A stretch of DNA of 64,000 nt from contig NC_060025.1 of the NCBI RefSeq assembly GCF_021134715.1, forward strand, positions 5,146,001 to 5,210,000, written 5' to 3'. The notes under the pieces were generated by a model. The model saw only the letters and a list, made by a program, of their open reading frames with translations, was not told the DNA's origin and made no database searches. The stretch is from Daphnia pulex. Taxonomy: Eukaryota; Arthropoda; Branchiopoda; Diplostraca; Daphniidae. Positions 43,064 to 58,882 of this stretch are shown piece after piece (positions within the stretch are counted from its first letter, which is position 1; every line of letters begins with the position of its first letter). Both the position numbers and the translations under genes were made by a program.

Positions 43064-45067
43064 TTAAAAGAAAGCCATTGGATCTTCTTCTCGTTTACGC
43101 TTCATGTAATAGGCTTCTAGTTCCTCCTCGTTCGGCGCTTTACTTTCCACCATACTATTGTAAGGTCGTTTCCTTTCGTCCAAACTCATAAGACGGTCAA
43201 CTTGCCGGAGACGCTTTTCTTCAGCTTGAAGAGCTTCAAGCAACTTTTTCTTTTTCTCGGCTTCTTCATCACTTTCCGAGTCGCTGCTTTCATGGGTGTC
43301 ACCCTTTTTCCCAACTGATTTTTTGTGTGATTTCTTTTTCTTCTTCTTATCTCTCTTCCTTTTCCTTCTGGCTTCCGATTTTTCGTAGTCTTTTGTGTCT
43401 TTGACGACTTCTGGTGGAGGCAACTGCTTTTCCTCAAATTTTTCTTCTTGGCTATCGTCATGGCTGTCTGTGTTCCCGTCATCCGAATCTTGTGTCACAA
43501 TTTTGTTTGCATTTATAGCAACAGTCGAAGACGGGATTTTTTCTTCTTCGATGTCTTTGCTTCTCTCACCGGTGCAATACGAGTTCTTTATCATAGAATA
43601 ACAGCACTGGAATCCCCATTGACCATCCTTCCAATAAGAGCCCCAGACCTACAAACAAAATTTTAAAATGTTACACGGTTATTAACAGAGCTATTTATTT
43701 GATTAGACTTACCGACTGATGGTTATTTATGTACACATCTTCTTCATAGCGGGAGCTTACAACTGGTTTTTCAGCCCCTTTGATAATTTTTCCAGCTCGA
43801 GAGTACTCCACGTATTGTTCGGTTTGAGCAAGTAGGAGTGCTTTGGGTGGAACTTGCAGATGTTCTTTACCACCATAACGTTCTAAGATACTCTCTTGAA
43901 TGGAGCTTTTGATTTCTTCTTTCTTCCCAACATACTCGACTTTAAGTTTCTCAGCCTTGGTGGGTTCAGCTAATAAATGTACGTCAACACCGGCATGTTG
44001 AGCTTCCCACGCAAACAATTGAGCCTGTGCATGTTTTGAAGTGTCCCCACTAAAACGAATGAAATTTTCACCAGCATAGTCAACCTGTTCAGCTTCTTTT
44101 CCAGTATCTTAATAATAAAAAATTAATCATTAAATTAGGATTTCAAAATGATCACTCCATTACAAATTGATATAAGGTACCTTTATAGGGGTTTTCCCTC
44201 ATTGAACGAGTTTTTGGATCATAGTAGGCTGAATTAGGATCCAGATTACGTAAATATTTGGCAGTATCTTCACGAATCCTTAGATTACGAACTGTAATTC
44301 TCTGCTTAGAATCCACTTTTGTTCCAGGCATGTCAACTTCATCAACATATTTATCTTCATCACCATCCATTTCTTCTTCTCCTCCTTCATCTTCATCTCC
44401 AGTATTTAGCCTCTGAGCTTTCAGTTGGCGCTTAGTGTCTTCAACTTTTTCAAATTCTTCTATAATGCCCAAATGTTCAGTTGGATTATAGCCATTCCAA
44501 CGGTCACGTTTTCCATCAAAGTCAAGTTTAAGATCAGGTTGGATAAACTCATCTGGGGCTATTTCAGCACCAGAGAATTTTGCCAATACTTTCCTTGGTC
44601 TTTCCATACAATCTTTTTTCTTATGAGTCACTGCTCCACAGTTTTCACAAGCTCCTTTTCGGAATTTGGTTGTAAGGGAATCAAGATTCACCCCCCGCTG
44701 AAACCAATCACCAACTTTGGCCAACTGTTTTTGTTTATCATCCTCTTGAGGTCTTTGATGTTTTAGTGTTGGTCCAACAGTGTTGTAATACCATGGCGCT
44801 GAAGAAATATACTGCGGAATGTGAGGATTGATATCTTTGCCTGTAGAAAATTTAGAGTTGTCAAACAAGTAATTTTATTTTTTTTTTAAATTTATAACAA
44901 TTACCTTCTTCATCTACTGCAGCTGGTGCAGTTCCTGCTTTCCTGGCTTCTTCTAGCTCTTTTGCCTTTCTCCAGTCTTCTCGAGTTTTCTTTTGAGGTT
45001 CACTACCTACAGACTGAGATTTGCTAGCTATTAGCAGCGAAACTGGTAAACTTGGAGTGTTCGCCAT
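43064..45067 (-). CDS. Slu7: Pre-mRNA splicing factor SLU7
   Basis: SLU7 acts in the nucleus in the second catalytic step of splicing, holding the 5' exon and helping 3' splice-site choice. Four exons (minus), 44905-45067, 44181-44840, 43713-44107 and 43064-43648, give 1803 bp (600 aa; human 586). Residues about 119-132, [14 protein letters not shown], form the CX2CX4HX4C zinc knuckle, followed by [51 protein letters not shown] and [13 protein letters not shown] are family blocks. The C-terminus has a Lys-rich nuclear stretch ([15 protein letters not shown]) and ends in [10 protein letters not shown]. The start is the first ATG after an upstream stop. It is divergent from Mad. Confidence 0.97.
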
Positions 45068-48563
<3,496 letters not shown>

Positions 48564-50179
48564 GGCTTTCAACCTGCATCGTGTTTTATCATGGGAATTA
48601 TTTTGTTTATCAACGACAATCTACGGTAATAAGCAAGGCTGCGTCAGTGTGAGACGAACGTAGATATGTGGCAGCCTTGTTGCGGATATATTTCAATGCC
48701 GATAGTCTATTTTTCACTGTTGAACAATTCACACATCAATATTAAATTGTGAGTAAATTTTGCTTTCACCTCCCTTTAATGTAAACTGAAGGGATGCTGC
48801 TTTTTTATGTTAACTTCCTTTAGCGACAAGTTTTCGTGTTTTTCATCTATTCGGATAGGGACACCATTATAACATTATGTGCCATATTCTCCGAGTTTGC
48901 TCATTTGGATTTGAAGAAAATTCGAAGTGTGGGATCCAACCACTTAAAAAGGGAAACATCAATTTTAAAACAACATTCTTGCTGATTGATTTTTCATGAG
49001 GGTGAATGACAATTCTTTGATAATGGTAGAGATTCATTATGTGCTTTGACGTTCAAAATTGTTCTTTAACTATGTACTCGTACCATTTTATTAATAAATG
49101 ACGAAATCTTATTAGGTTTTATGTGTTCATTTTTTTTTCCCGAATTGGAATAGTCCACCGAGAAGAGCTTTATGTATCCAGGTAATGCCTTGTAATTTTT
49201 GCCATCTTGATTTAAATATAGATCCGTGACTGTAATTAGGACCCGTTAACATTCTTTCCATTATGGAAACAATAATATTAAAAACGTATGGCTATTTAAT
49301 TTGAATTTTGTTTTATTGAGTTTGTTTGGTGTATGTATTGTCGCGTCTGGAATTTTACAGGTCATACTTCTTTTTAAATCGCGCCATAATGTAAATTTTA
49401 AGAACACAGACTTTGTTTTATTTTTATTTCACAATTAAATGAATTGGCAGCTGTATTCAATTACTTTGAATCTTATTTTAAAAACTCCTATATGGAATGG
49501 CAAAAAATCGTAAATATCTCCAGTACAATTTGAGTGGCAGTCCTATTTCAGCAGAAAATGAAGTTATTACACAGATGCCCAAAGTAGTCTTCCCTTATTA
49601 TTTGATTTTGTAAGGTTCGACTTCGACGTTTATCGCTTATCGGCAGCGGCCACTGAGTAGAAAATGTAAAAGCGAAATTCAAACTGAGTATATGTCGCTT
49701 GCGGTTCGGATACTGCCGTGCCGTTATAGGTGACGCAAACTATTTAACTAAGAACTTGGTAGAATCCAATGCCAAGCTTTAACGTCTCGTGCGATGTGAA
49801 ATATCAACGGCGCCTTATGCTACATTCTTTAAATGCCGTAATAAATTAATAATCTATGAGTAAGTTCGTTTACAGCTAACAGTTGTTGCACCACACCATC
49901 CATAACAGTGCCCAATCACCTAAATCAACATCAAGTAGAAACCATATCTTATCTTCTTATCATCTACCTACGCACCAGTCCGGCCCAGACCAGTCCCCAC
50001 TATATTACTTCAGGAAGTGCTGATAAAATTTTCTTTTTAGTTACAGAAAACGTTCATATTCCGGATAAAATTACGTTACGCGTTAGTCGTATTGAACCTG
50101 TACTACAAGCCGAATCGTATTTTAACAATCAATAGTATTTCTTCGGACAAAGCAGTGATAAACCAATTGTTTTATAAAA
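48564..50179. other. Mad 3' UTR and tetraspanin upstream region
   Basis: A likely Mad poly(A) signal AATAAA lies at about 49093. From 49.1 to 50.18 kb no gene is recognised; the 75-aa ORF at 49908-50135 directly precedes the tetraspanin start and is probably 5' UTR. Confidence 0.5.
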
Positions 50180-51568
50180 ATGGCAGGAGTTGGAAATGGG
50201 TGGCCTAAAAGCGAACGTGCGCTGCTCTGCATGAAATACTTCCTCTTTGTGTTCAATGTTCTCTCTTTCGTAAGTTTGGCGTATTTTACATTTCTGGCCA
50301 TATCACATTTTTATTTCATCAATTTCACTTTCTGCTCTGCTTAACTGATCGTCTATCAGAATCAGGAGTGAATTTAACATTATTCGTCAACTCTGTAACT
50401 TATTTTACAATATTGCATACTTTAATTACAAAATTTAAGCGTTCTCATTTAGTCATACACACACCCAACTATCTTGATAAGTTTTATGGCGTTGCAAGAT
50501 AACAATAACCATGGAAACCAATCCCCTTTGTCGCAACGGTCGTGCCGTGAAAATTTTTAAACATATATCATTTTGAAAAATATAGCATCACATTATTTAT
50601 TTATTTATTATTATTTTTTTTTAATTTAATTTTTTTTTTTTTTTTTCAGTTGACAGCTGTTGTCATCCTCACTCTTGGATTATGGATCCGTTATGATTGG
50701 GATTTCAAACACTATATCTTGGAACTGCATCTGTATCAGTTTTGGACAGGAGTTTATATTTTGATTGCCGCTGCCTCAATCGTCATGGCCCTATCGTTTA
50801 TTGGTTGTTGTGGAACTATAACGGAAAATCCAACCATTTTAGGACTGGTAAAGACAAACAAATAATATTTAAGATGCATTTTATACATTGTAAAAAAACT
50901 GTAGCTAATTGTGGATGATGTGATTATTTCATAGTACGGTATATTACTATGTGTGTGTTTCGTCCTGGAAATCGCTGGAGTAGCCGTCCTTTTGAATAAT
51001 GGAACACTGTGGTCTAATGTCACGTGGTGGCTACGCGATCGCTTTTATGAGCTTATATATGTAAGCGATACTAACGCAAGAGAAGCTCGAATTCTTCGCA
51101 TCATCCAAGAAGAGGTAATGTTCGGTAATTTCATAAGCAGATACTAAGTGTTAAAAATAAAACGTGGAAGTGCCAAAAACTAAAACACTTGTGTCATTGA
51201 AAACTAGGTTGGCTGCTGTGGTTCGTATAGTTCACTGGACTACATCAATGTTCACAAACCAGTTCCGAACGAGTGCAGGGATAAGGCAACGGGCAACGAA
51301 TATCTGGATGGGTGTTATATCCGAATGTCACGTTATCTGGAAGAACGCAGTGGTTGGATCGCTGGGATTGCTCTGTTTCTTGCAGTTTTACAAGTAATAA
51401 AGCCCTCTTTCGGGAAAATGGATTGTATTACATATTTGACTTGTTCGTTGCATATTTTTGTGTTCACAGATTCTAGGAATAACTGCAAGCTTGACTATGC
51501 GACACACGTTGCGAAAATTGGAAAACGAAGGAAAAGTCTATAATCCAGTAAAGAAATCCAAAGCCTAA
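50180..51568 (+). CDS. Tetraspanin
   Basis: Tetraspanins organise membrane microdomains through four transmembrane helices. Exons 50180-50269, 50650-50847, 50935-51114, 51208-51393 and 51470-51568 join to 753 bp (250 aa), all phase 0. TM1 is about residues 19-42 (KYFLFVFNVLSFLTAVVIL); TM2 follows FWTGVYILIAAASIVMA, ending in GCCGTITENP; TM3 is YGILLCVCFVLEIAGVAVLL. The large loop has the hallmark CCG in VGCCGSYSSLDYIN (from residue 157), then NECRD and YLDGCY, giving four Cys for two disulfides. TM4 is GWIAGIALFLAVLQILGITA. The tail is NPVKKSKA. Exon 2 is preceded by a long T-rich tract. I cannot assign a subfamily. It converges with PAN3. Confidence 0.95.
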
Positions 51569-53111
51569 ATCATTTCGCCGTTTTAATTGCTTTAATGCAG
51601 CAAATTTGCTTTTACAAATTGAACATTTAACTGAATCCTTTTTTTCACAACATTCTACAACTTCATGTAAATGCCTGCTAGAAATTGAAGATCAAAATAT
51701 ACCGCAATCTTAAAATTGAACACCTTTTGAGCATAACGATTGATTTATAGGATATATCTGTAGATGAAAGAGTTAGTAGAAAAGGTTAGAATTTAAGTTA
51801 GTGTTTTTCCTATATTGGCGCCTTTTGTGTCAGTCTTGCCAGTCTACAGACCGGATATATACATTATACTAACCCCTCTTATTTTTAAATTTGTCTCTAC
51901 TCATGGTAGCAGCCTAGATTATTCATTTTTCTATTCGCAAGCGAATTTCATTTTGCTATTTACTATAACGTCCAACATGTTGTAGGCTTACTCAAATTTT
52001 TTTGTAAAACCAATACATCGCACGACCCAAAATTAAAATTACGCCTTCGTTTTTTTCCCGTCCCCTATTAAACCTGAGCGATCTGATTAGAATAAAAATA
52101 GATACAAACGGTCTTAACGCAATTTAATAGATTCTGTTTTGGCGCATCGCATTATCTAGTTGACACAAGGTAATCGCTGGTGCATTTTATGTGTTCATCA
52201 TTTCAACATTATTTGCGTTTTATTGATAAGAACATTTGGAGAGGAATGTTGTTGTTGCCCTCTTCATATTTTCTAAAATATTTGTTATCTTTTTTTTAAG
52301 GCACGACGAATACAACACCATCTAGCGATCGCAAATAACCTACGTTCAAAATGTTCCCTTTCTCTCCCCAAATTGCATTCATTCTTCAAGGCCAAATCGC
52401 CTATCAGTGTTATGACTCTCAGAAATTTGGTACGTCAGTTTACGTCTGAAATATACCCCAAATTTTCGTATGTTTGTCGGGATACTGTTCCCGCTTGTCC
52501 TGCCAGCTTCAGATAAATAGGTCTATAGTGGTCTACTGCACTGCCGTTTCGGAGTTTAGCGTTCAACGGAGACAACTAAAAACAGGGTAGCGGAAGTAAA
52601 TGGTGTCAAAAGTTCAAACAGCCTTGGTGAACCAAGAGTCCAAGAGGGAATGAATGATTTAAGGCCCAAAACCCGCTATGATACCCTTCACATTTTCACT
52701 CATTATATCTGTAAATTATAGCAAGACGCATCGCCTAAAAAGATGATTCAATTTGGTTTGAAGAAACAAATGTATTGTTATTATCAAACATCGCATACAC
52801 ACTAGACAAGAGTTACGGTAACAATAGAACGAAAATTCATTCATGCTACACAAACTGATAATTGCAAAAATATTTGTTCCAAGATGTTTTGTGGCATAGA
52901 CAAATGCCATTTCCTAGGCGTTCAATCGCGAATTTAATTATCACGACAAATCACATACTTCCAGATTGAAATTAAGATATCGTAGAGAAAGCATGAGATT
53001 CGCCTTGATTCTTCGACTCCCTATATGGGAAAATGAGCCAAATAGTGGCCCTACAATTCTCTGACATTTGAAGCTATTCACGAGTTTCGTGGAAACGCCC
53101 AGTGCATGAAT
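51569..53111. other. Intergenic between convergent tetraspanin and PAN3
   Basis: Presumed 3' UTRs plus AT-rich DNA. No gene recognised; the 64-aa minus ORF at 52716-52910 has no family signal. Confidence 0.5.
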
Positions 53112-55874
53112 TTATTGCTCGTTATTGGAAGAACTGCCCAGTAGCAAATGAGCGGAAGACGGAGCTAACGCTGCTTGTTGCAGTTCATTAAAAGAAGTCT
53201 CCAAGCAGTGGTGCAATTCGGCGTAACTTACAACCAGAACATTCTGTTGGTCACGAGATGTTAAGCATATCTAATGCAAGTGAACGTAGGGGAAAACAAC
53301 GCAGAATATAATAATACACTTCAATTCTTTCTCAAATTATGAAGTCCTTACTTTGTCATGAGAAGCAGTATCTAGTCGATTGAGACATGCGACAATGTGG
53401 GCCAAATCGACCCATGGTCGTCCATCATCCGTACAAGGATGTAACATGTAGTCGCGAAATAATTTAAGCAAATATCGGTCTCCCGTTTCTGACCATGTCG
53501 AATCCAAATTTAACCTTAAACATTCAATAAAGTTTACTTCGATAGGTAACTAGACTAACTTAACCAATTTAATTTGCCTTACTCTGGACGATCAACAACG
53601 GTTCCCAATTTTCCAAGCAAACGAAATAACCGGCCATTATCCAATTCTCTGGCTAGCTGATCTTCTAGATAGTCGGCATGCAGAGTGGCGGCTTCTAACT
53701 GGCTGAAAAACCTTGCTCCAATCATTGGCATCACTTCCTGTATGTTTTTCGATCTTGAACCTTGCGTAGTGGAGAGCAGATACCTAACGAAATCATAGTT
53801 CAGTGGGCAGTTTTACAGAGTATAGATAGTTCTAACCCAGATTGCAGTTTTTAACGTATCTACATATAATATTAAAAAATACTCACATCACCAAATTGCG
53901 CAGATCTGAAGAATAATTTTTATTGATGATATCCATAGATGTAGAGACATTATCCCTTTGAAGTGCCAACAACGAATTACAAGCCAGGGCAAGAATAAGT
54001 TTACCCAAGGCCAAAAGGTCTTCTTGCTTCATTTTTAGTCATAAATGATGACAGTTAAACATCAACTATATAACAATAAGTATGTTACAAAAGGAAAATT
54101 TTACATACCTGATAATGAGGAAGCAAAGCTGTGATGTTGGAAGAACTAGAGTCATAGGTAAGTACATCAAAAATTCCACCACCGCACAAACGCAAACGGC
54201 CTCTTGAAGTTATAAGTACTTTAGATGGATCTAATGCTCTTACAGCCAAACCAGCAGAATGTACTGATCTCAACGCCGAGCACAATTCGATTATGTAACT
54301 CCAAAGTAAAGATTCAGGTAACACACCTTGCAAAAACGCGGAGGCATCAAAAATAAAATAAAATACTCAATAAAATAATAATGATAATGAAAACACAAAA
54401 ACAACCTTTGCCAGCTTGTTGCTGCAGCATTCTGTTTTTCTGCATTGTATATGGACGCGGAGCAGATGGGTCACTGCTGAATGGATCAAGGTGTGGAGCA
54501 GTCGAAGCCAAATACTTAGTCATAAGTGTTTCAGCTCCAGGGTAATAATCATATGCAAAAACTATAGAATGGTCACCGAAGGCCTTGGTAGTGAATGCTT
54601 CTCGCAAAGTCACTAAATGACACTGCTGCACTTTCCTCCATAACTCTACCATTGACATACATTTAGCACTTGTCACTCTGTAACCTAAAGATATTATAAA
54701 CAATAATAATACTCCAATAAATCTCAATACTTCTTTTTTGTAAGGTTATATATTAGGTAAGAAGATTCAGTTTAAAGTTTTTATTCATTTAAATATTACC
54801 ATGAATCCTTTTCAAGCAATATCTCATGCCGGTTCTGCTATTTGATGCTTTATATGTAGATGTAATTAAGCCATAAGTGTTAGACTTGACAGCATGATTC
54901 AAAGTGTGGGTTTCAAGGGGGACCAACTCATGATAGTGATCAACTTCCGTTGGCAAATCTAATTAAAAGAATGTATGCAATTTAGATACTTCATAAAGTT
55001 AATGTATGTTTGTAATAAAATTGATTGCTACAATCAAACAGCTCAGATAAAGTGTTTCTTAAATAATAAAATATAAACTTAGGACATGAAATAAGTTGGC
55101 TATACCTGGAAACAAAGCAGGGTCTGATATAGATAATGCAACTGAATTTCTTTGAAGTAAGTCAGCTCTTATATCTTCATTCATAAAAAAAGAAGATCTC
55201 TGCTGACCACTACAGCTCTGTAAAAAACTGGAAGGTCCACTATAAACTGAGTACATCTGATTTTGTGATGTTGAGACCAATTGATTTGGTGATTGAATTC
55301 TTCTATTTAAAAGAGAAGTGTGAGACATTTTTTCAGTAATTTGACTGTGTTTTCCAATTATTGGTTCTTCTACAGTGGGTTTCACATTTTCATCTGGCGT
55401 GTAGTAATAAGTGGTACCTCCAACATTTTCCTGAGTTGTGCAAAACAACTTATTAGATACAACAATAGATTACAATGAACAGAACACACATACCTCAAAA
55501 AGGGACGAATTAGAACCTCCAGCTATTTGCAAATCTGGTGATATGGGTAACTCTTGTGATTTCTGCACGTATTCATCTTTAATTAAAATTGCAGAATTAG
55601 ACAACGGAATTGTGTTTACATTCTTCCCAAATGATTGATGTAAGCAATTACTCTCTATAACTGACAAACTAAACTCTGTCGAATTTGAAGCAGTGGAACT
55701 GACTGAGCGAACTGGAGATGAAAATGAATTCAATGGAAATGTAGGTGAAACGCTTGATCGAGAAACTGAGTTGTGCAAAAACTGACAATCATTTCCATAA
55801 AAACAAGTTCCAGAGGCGGCAAAATAGCGACACACAACAGGCTTACGTGAATGGCTAATTATATCGTCCATCAT
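53112..55874 (-). CDS. PAN3: PAN3, PAN2-PAN3 deadenylase adaptor
   Basis: PAN3 dimerises and recruits PAN2 to poly(A)-binding protein for the first phase of cytoplasmic deadenylation. Nine exons (minus): 55494-55874, 55106-55430, 54800-54958, 54406-54684, 54109-54326, 53887-54026, 53583-53783, 53352-53514, 53112-53270; total 2025 bp (674 aa), GT-AG throughout. The N-terminus has a CCCH zinc finger (C15, C24, C30, H34; CX8CX5CX3H) in CRYFAASGTCFYGNDCQFLH, then a Ser-rich disordered region. The pseudokinase includes LVTLREAFTTKAFGDHSIVF and ITSRGRLRLCGGGIFDVL, where CGGG replaces the kinase DFG. After PHYQQEDLLALGKL come the coiled coil and C-terminal knob (MPMIGARFFSQLEAA, WSETGDRYLLKLFRDYM). 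No clear PABP-binding PAM2 motif was identified. Confidence 0.95.
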
Positions 55875-56394
55875 AAACCTTTTTAAGACAATTCTCTGTC
55901 CAGGCCAATAACGACCAAACCAATATTAAGATTCTGCCCCTCAGAGTCAAACACTATTCGCAAATGATATACACTGATACACTTTACAATGTACAGAAGA
56001 CTATAACAATGAAGAGAATGTAATTTCTACGAAAAATAATATAGGCCTATTTCCTATTCGTCGAGCTCGACAAACCAACAAACCACTTCAACGATTAGCA
56101 GTTGTTTTATTCAACAGAGGGCGAAAAGTACCATTTACTTGACCATACTGACTGCATGCTGTTGCTGGCTGACTGATGCTGTACTGCTTGGTTGAAGCCG
56201 AGTGCCACGAAAGATGTCGTAGCATGATGGACACAAATGAAGGCGTACTTGATGGACTTCATGCACAACCGGCACCATGACCTGCACAACCGTCAAAACT
56301 TTCTATTACCACGACATCTATCGTGGGAATAATAAATCGATGATCGCAGGTTGCCTGAAAGTTTATTGAGCAGTTGGACGGTTGCAACCAGTTT
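55875..56394. other. PAN3 upstream region
   Basis: Presumed promoter and 5' UTR of PAN3; no further gene recognised. Confidence 0.45.
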
Positions 56395-56452
56395 CGCCAC
56401 TTTTTTTCCGCCCCAGTTTCGTCGAGTTCGGCACCACTTTTTTCCGTTTCAG
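56395..56452. repeat. Tip fragment of the GTGCCGAAA-type element
   Basis: GGTTGCAACCAGTTTCGCCAC followed by TTTTTTTCCGCC and TTTCGTCGAGTTCGGCACC resembles the tip of the 8664-9670 element with point changes. It is cut by MITE copy 2 immediately after it. Confidence 0.6.
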
Positions 56453-56759
56453 CAGAGTTATAGATGTATGGTAGAACCATTTATAAGGAAAGGCCTTCCA
56501 TTGCCTTTTCCTCCTGGAAGTGTTCTGGCTGGAGACCTTAGTTACAGAGCCACAGCGGGTGTGTTGGGAAACATATTTTTTTTCCAGTACTAAAATTAAA
56601 AAAGATTCAGTAGATGGCCGCTGGCGCTGACAATTAGGTCTAAATCGATACGTAAGCACATATTTCCACTTTCGATTCGCGATATTGGCTGCAACTTTAG
56701 AAAAAAATTTTTAGAGGAAAATTTTACAGGCAGTGGTTCTACCATCATCTATAGCTCTG
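56453..56759. mobile_element. 307-bp MITE, copy 2
   Basis: Same orientation and nearly the same sequence as 28274-28584 over its whole length, including CTCCTGGAAGTGTTCTGG and the CAGAG tips. Flanks GTTTCAG / GTTTCAA form a 7-bp target duplication with one change. Confidence 0.88.
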
Positions 56760-57074
56760 GTTTCAACACTGTATTTGTCTGTTTGCACCACTGCCGTATT
56801 GATAGCTTGCTTTGGCCTCATAAAGTTTGGTCAGCTTAATGCAGCAGGTAATTCTCACATTTTAAAATTAATACAATATTTCAAAATTAACTGCGTCAGC
56901 GGCATGGCCTTTTTGCTTCCTCGAGCTCCGGAAGCTTTGCCTTACTTTGCGATAGGGGCGGTCCTGAAGGGGGAGAACTACTGGGAAATGCTTCCGGAGC
57001 TCGCCGAAAGGAGCAGCGCAGTCGAATTCGTCGTCTGAAGAGGGGGAGGGGGCAAAATGTCGACTGCTGGACTT
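56760..57074. other. Unassigned stretch before the DIRS relic
   Basis: A plus ORF continues across it (to 57038) but begins in the MITE; no family signal. GAGCTCCGGAAGC (56922) and GCTTCCGGAGCTC (56990) form a short inverted repeat. Confidence 0.4.
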
Positions 57075-58712
57075 TACACAGAGTGGCCCATCTCCTTATC
57101 ACTGCTAGCGACTGGATATTGGATCCAGAAGTGTTTGGAAAGAATGATCAGTTATGGCCAACTAATATTGATCTTTTTGCGTTGCCCTGGAATAGAGTGG
57201 TTCGAGGATGCCATCTTGGATGGGACATTTCCCAGTTTGGTGCAACCTCAAACCAAAAACCATTGACATTGTCCATAAGAAAGTGTACGAATTGAAAGAC
57301 AAAGGGAGAGAGAAAAAAAGAGGGACCGACCCCTTTCTTTCCCACTCCATTCTTCCCTTCCTTGACTGTCCTTCTTTTCGTACCCTTTTCTTATGGACAA
57401 CGTCAATGCTTTTGGGTTGTGGTTGCACCAAATTGGGAAAAGTCCCATCCAAGATGGCAACCTTCCTTCAACCCCCACCAAGCCGCGTTTGTCTTTCCTC
57501 CCTTTTCTCCAATTTTTCGTTGAAAAAATAAGAAGGGAAAAAGCAACCGTTGTATTTGTTTGTCCGGTCTGAACCAGCCAACCCTGGTACCCGTTGTTTC
57601 TAGAGCTTTGCTCCGACCAACCACGGCTCCTGCGATCGGAGTGCTGTTTACTGGCCTAGCCGTTGAACGATCCGCATCCCCTGCTGATAACGAAAGGATT
57701 ACTATTAGTCGCGTGGAAGCTCTCGGGAGACGTTATAGCTTGCAGGGATTTTTGGTGGAAGTGGTCCAACTTCTCTTGGAAGGATTCCGCCCAAGCACCG
57801 AGTCAGCTTACGAATTGGCATGGCGCAATTGGATGTGTAAGTGCATGGAGAGGGGTAAAGATTCCTGGTCGGTGGATCAAGGAAATATTCTAGAGTTTCT
57901 TCGAAGTCTACGGGTTGTGGGTAAAGCGTGCAGCACTATCAATTTGCATCATTCGATGCTTTCCATGACTCTAGACTCGATAGAAAGGGGGGGGGGGGCG
58001 ATCGGAAAGCACCCGTTGGTGACTAGATTAATAAAAGCATGCTATAATAAAACCCCTCACAGCCTAAGTATACAGTAATGTGGAGTCCCGACCAAATTTT
58101 ATTGCATCTTTCCTCGCTAGGTTCAAATAATTCATTGCCACTACCAGTGATGACAAGAAAGGCGTTTACACTAGTAGCACTCGCCTCCTTTATGAGGGTA
58201 GCGGAAATAGCGGGAATGGATCTAAAATCATTGTGTTTTTTTTCCAGAAGACGTGGTCCTTTTTTCATTATCGACTCTCCGCAAAACGCAGCGATCCGAA
58301 CCGGATCGCTTGATGTCCTTTTATTGTATTTCAATAAAAAATTTGAAAACCCGCTATTGTGCCCGGTAGAAGCCATTAGAAGCTTTGTTAGTGCAACGGC
58401 CACTTTTCGGTCGGGTTCAGCGGACTAGAAGCTATGGGTAAGCGTTAGGGCACCGCACGGGCCGGTATCATCCAACACAATCGCGAGGTGGATAAAAGCA
58501 GCCATGAAGGAGTCGGGCATTGAGACGCCTGACACTTTTTCTGCCCATTCCACTGGAAGTGCGGCATCGTCACAGGCGCCAAAAGACGGATGGTCGATAG
58601 AGAGTATTTTGAAAACAGGTAGTTTGGCGCGAGAATAAACATTCAACCGATTCTGTAATAGAAGTGGGATGGTATCGAACGCAGCGGCCGAGATCAAGGA
58701 GAGAGAAAATGG
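57075..58712 (+). pseudogene. DIRS-like retroelement relic: RNase H end and tyrosine recombinase
   Basis: DIRS elements integrate with a tyrosine recombinase instead of an integrase. SDWILDPEVFGKN and NIDLFALPWNR (about 57095-57195) are DIRS RNase H-type blocks; after a foldback insertion, KATVVFVCPV-stop-TSQPWYPLF (57539-57600) is the conserved end of that domain. The recombinase follows: GFRPSTESAYELAWRNWM (core-binding helices), HPLVTRLIKACYNKTP, a shift at 58076, then LVALASFMRVAEIAG with the catalytic Arg (58165-58215). HSTGSAAS (about 58550) is where HxxR is expected, but Gly replaces Arg. GWSIESILKTGSLARE is followed by a stop, then TFNRFCNR, with Cys where the nucleophilic Tyr is expected. 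Inactive, with at least two catalytic losses. Confidence 0.8.
57209..57459. mobile_element. 251-bp foldback element inside the DIRS relic
   Basis: TGCCATCTTGGATGGGACAT at 57209 pairs with its inverse ending at 57459, through TTGGTGCAACC and TTGTCCATAAGAAA blocks of about 95 bp per arm. It interrupts the RNase H region after LPWNRVV. No clear target duplication. Confidence 0.75.
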
Positions 58713-58797
58713 GAATCATGATTAAGGCTTCAACAGCTTTAAATTCAACCTTAGGGTCGAGCGAATGAATTCGCTTTACAATTGGAAATTGCCAGAG

Positions 58798-58882
58798 AAG
58801 CCAAAGGCAAAGGCAGCCAAGAATAGGACAGGCAGCAAAGGCAGCCAAGGCAAGGCAGGGAAGCCAAGGCAGCCAAAGGCAA
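58798..58882 (+). repeat. GGCAGCCAA-type minisatellite
   Basis: Imperfect direct repeats of AAGGCAGCCAA / AAAGGCA units, purine-rich. Confidence 0.7.

Noticed and set aside
43186-43666. ORFs overlapping Slu7 in other frames
   Set aside because: Shadows of the Lys/Glu-rich Slu7 coding exon.
49908-50135. 75-aa ORF before the tetraspanin
   Set aside because: It ends just before the tetraspanin start and fits a 5' UTR; no domain.
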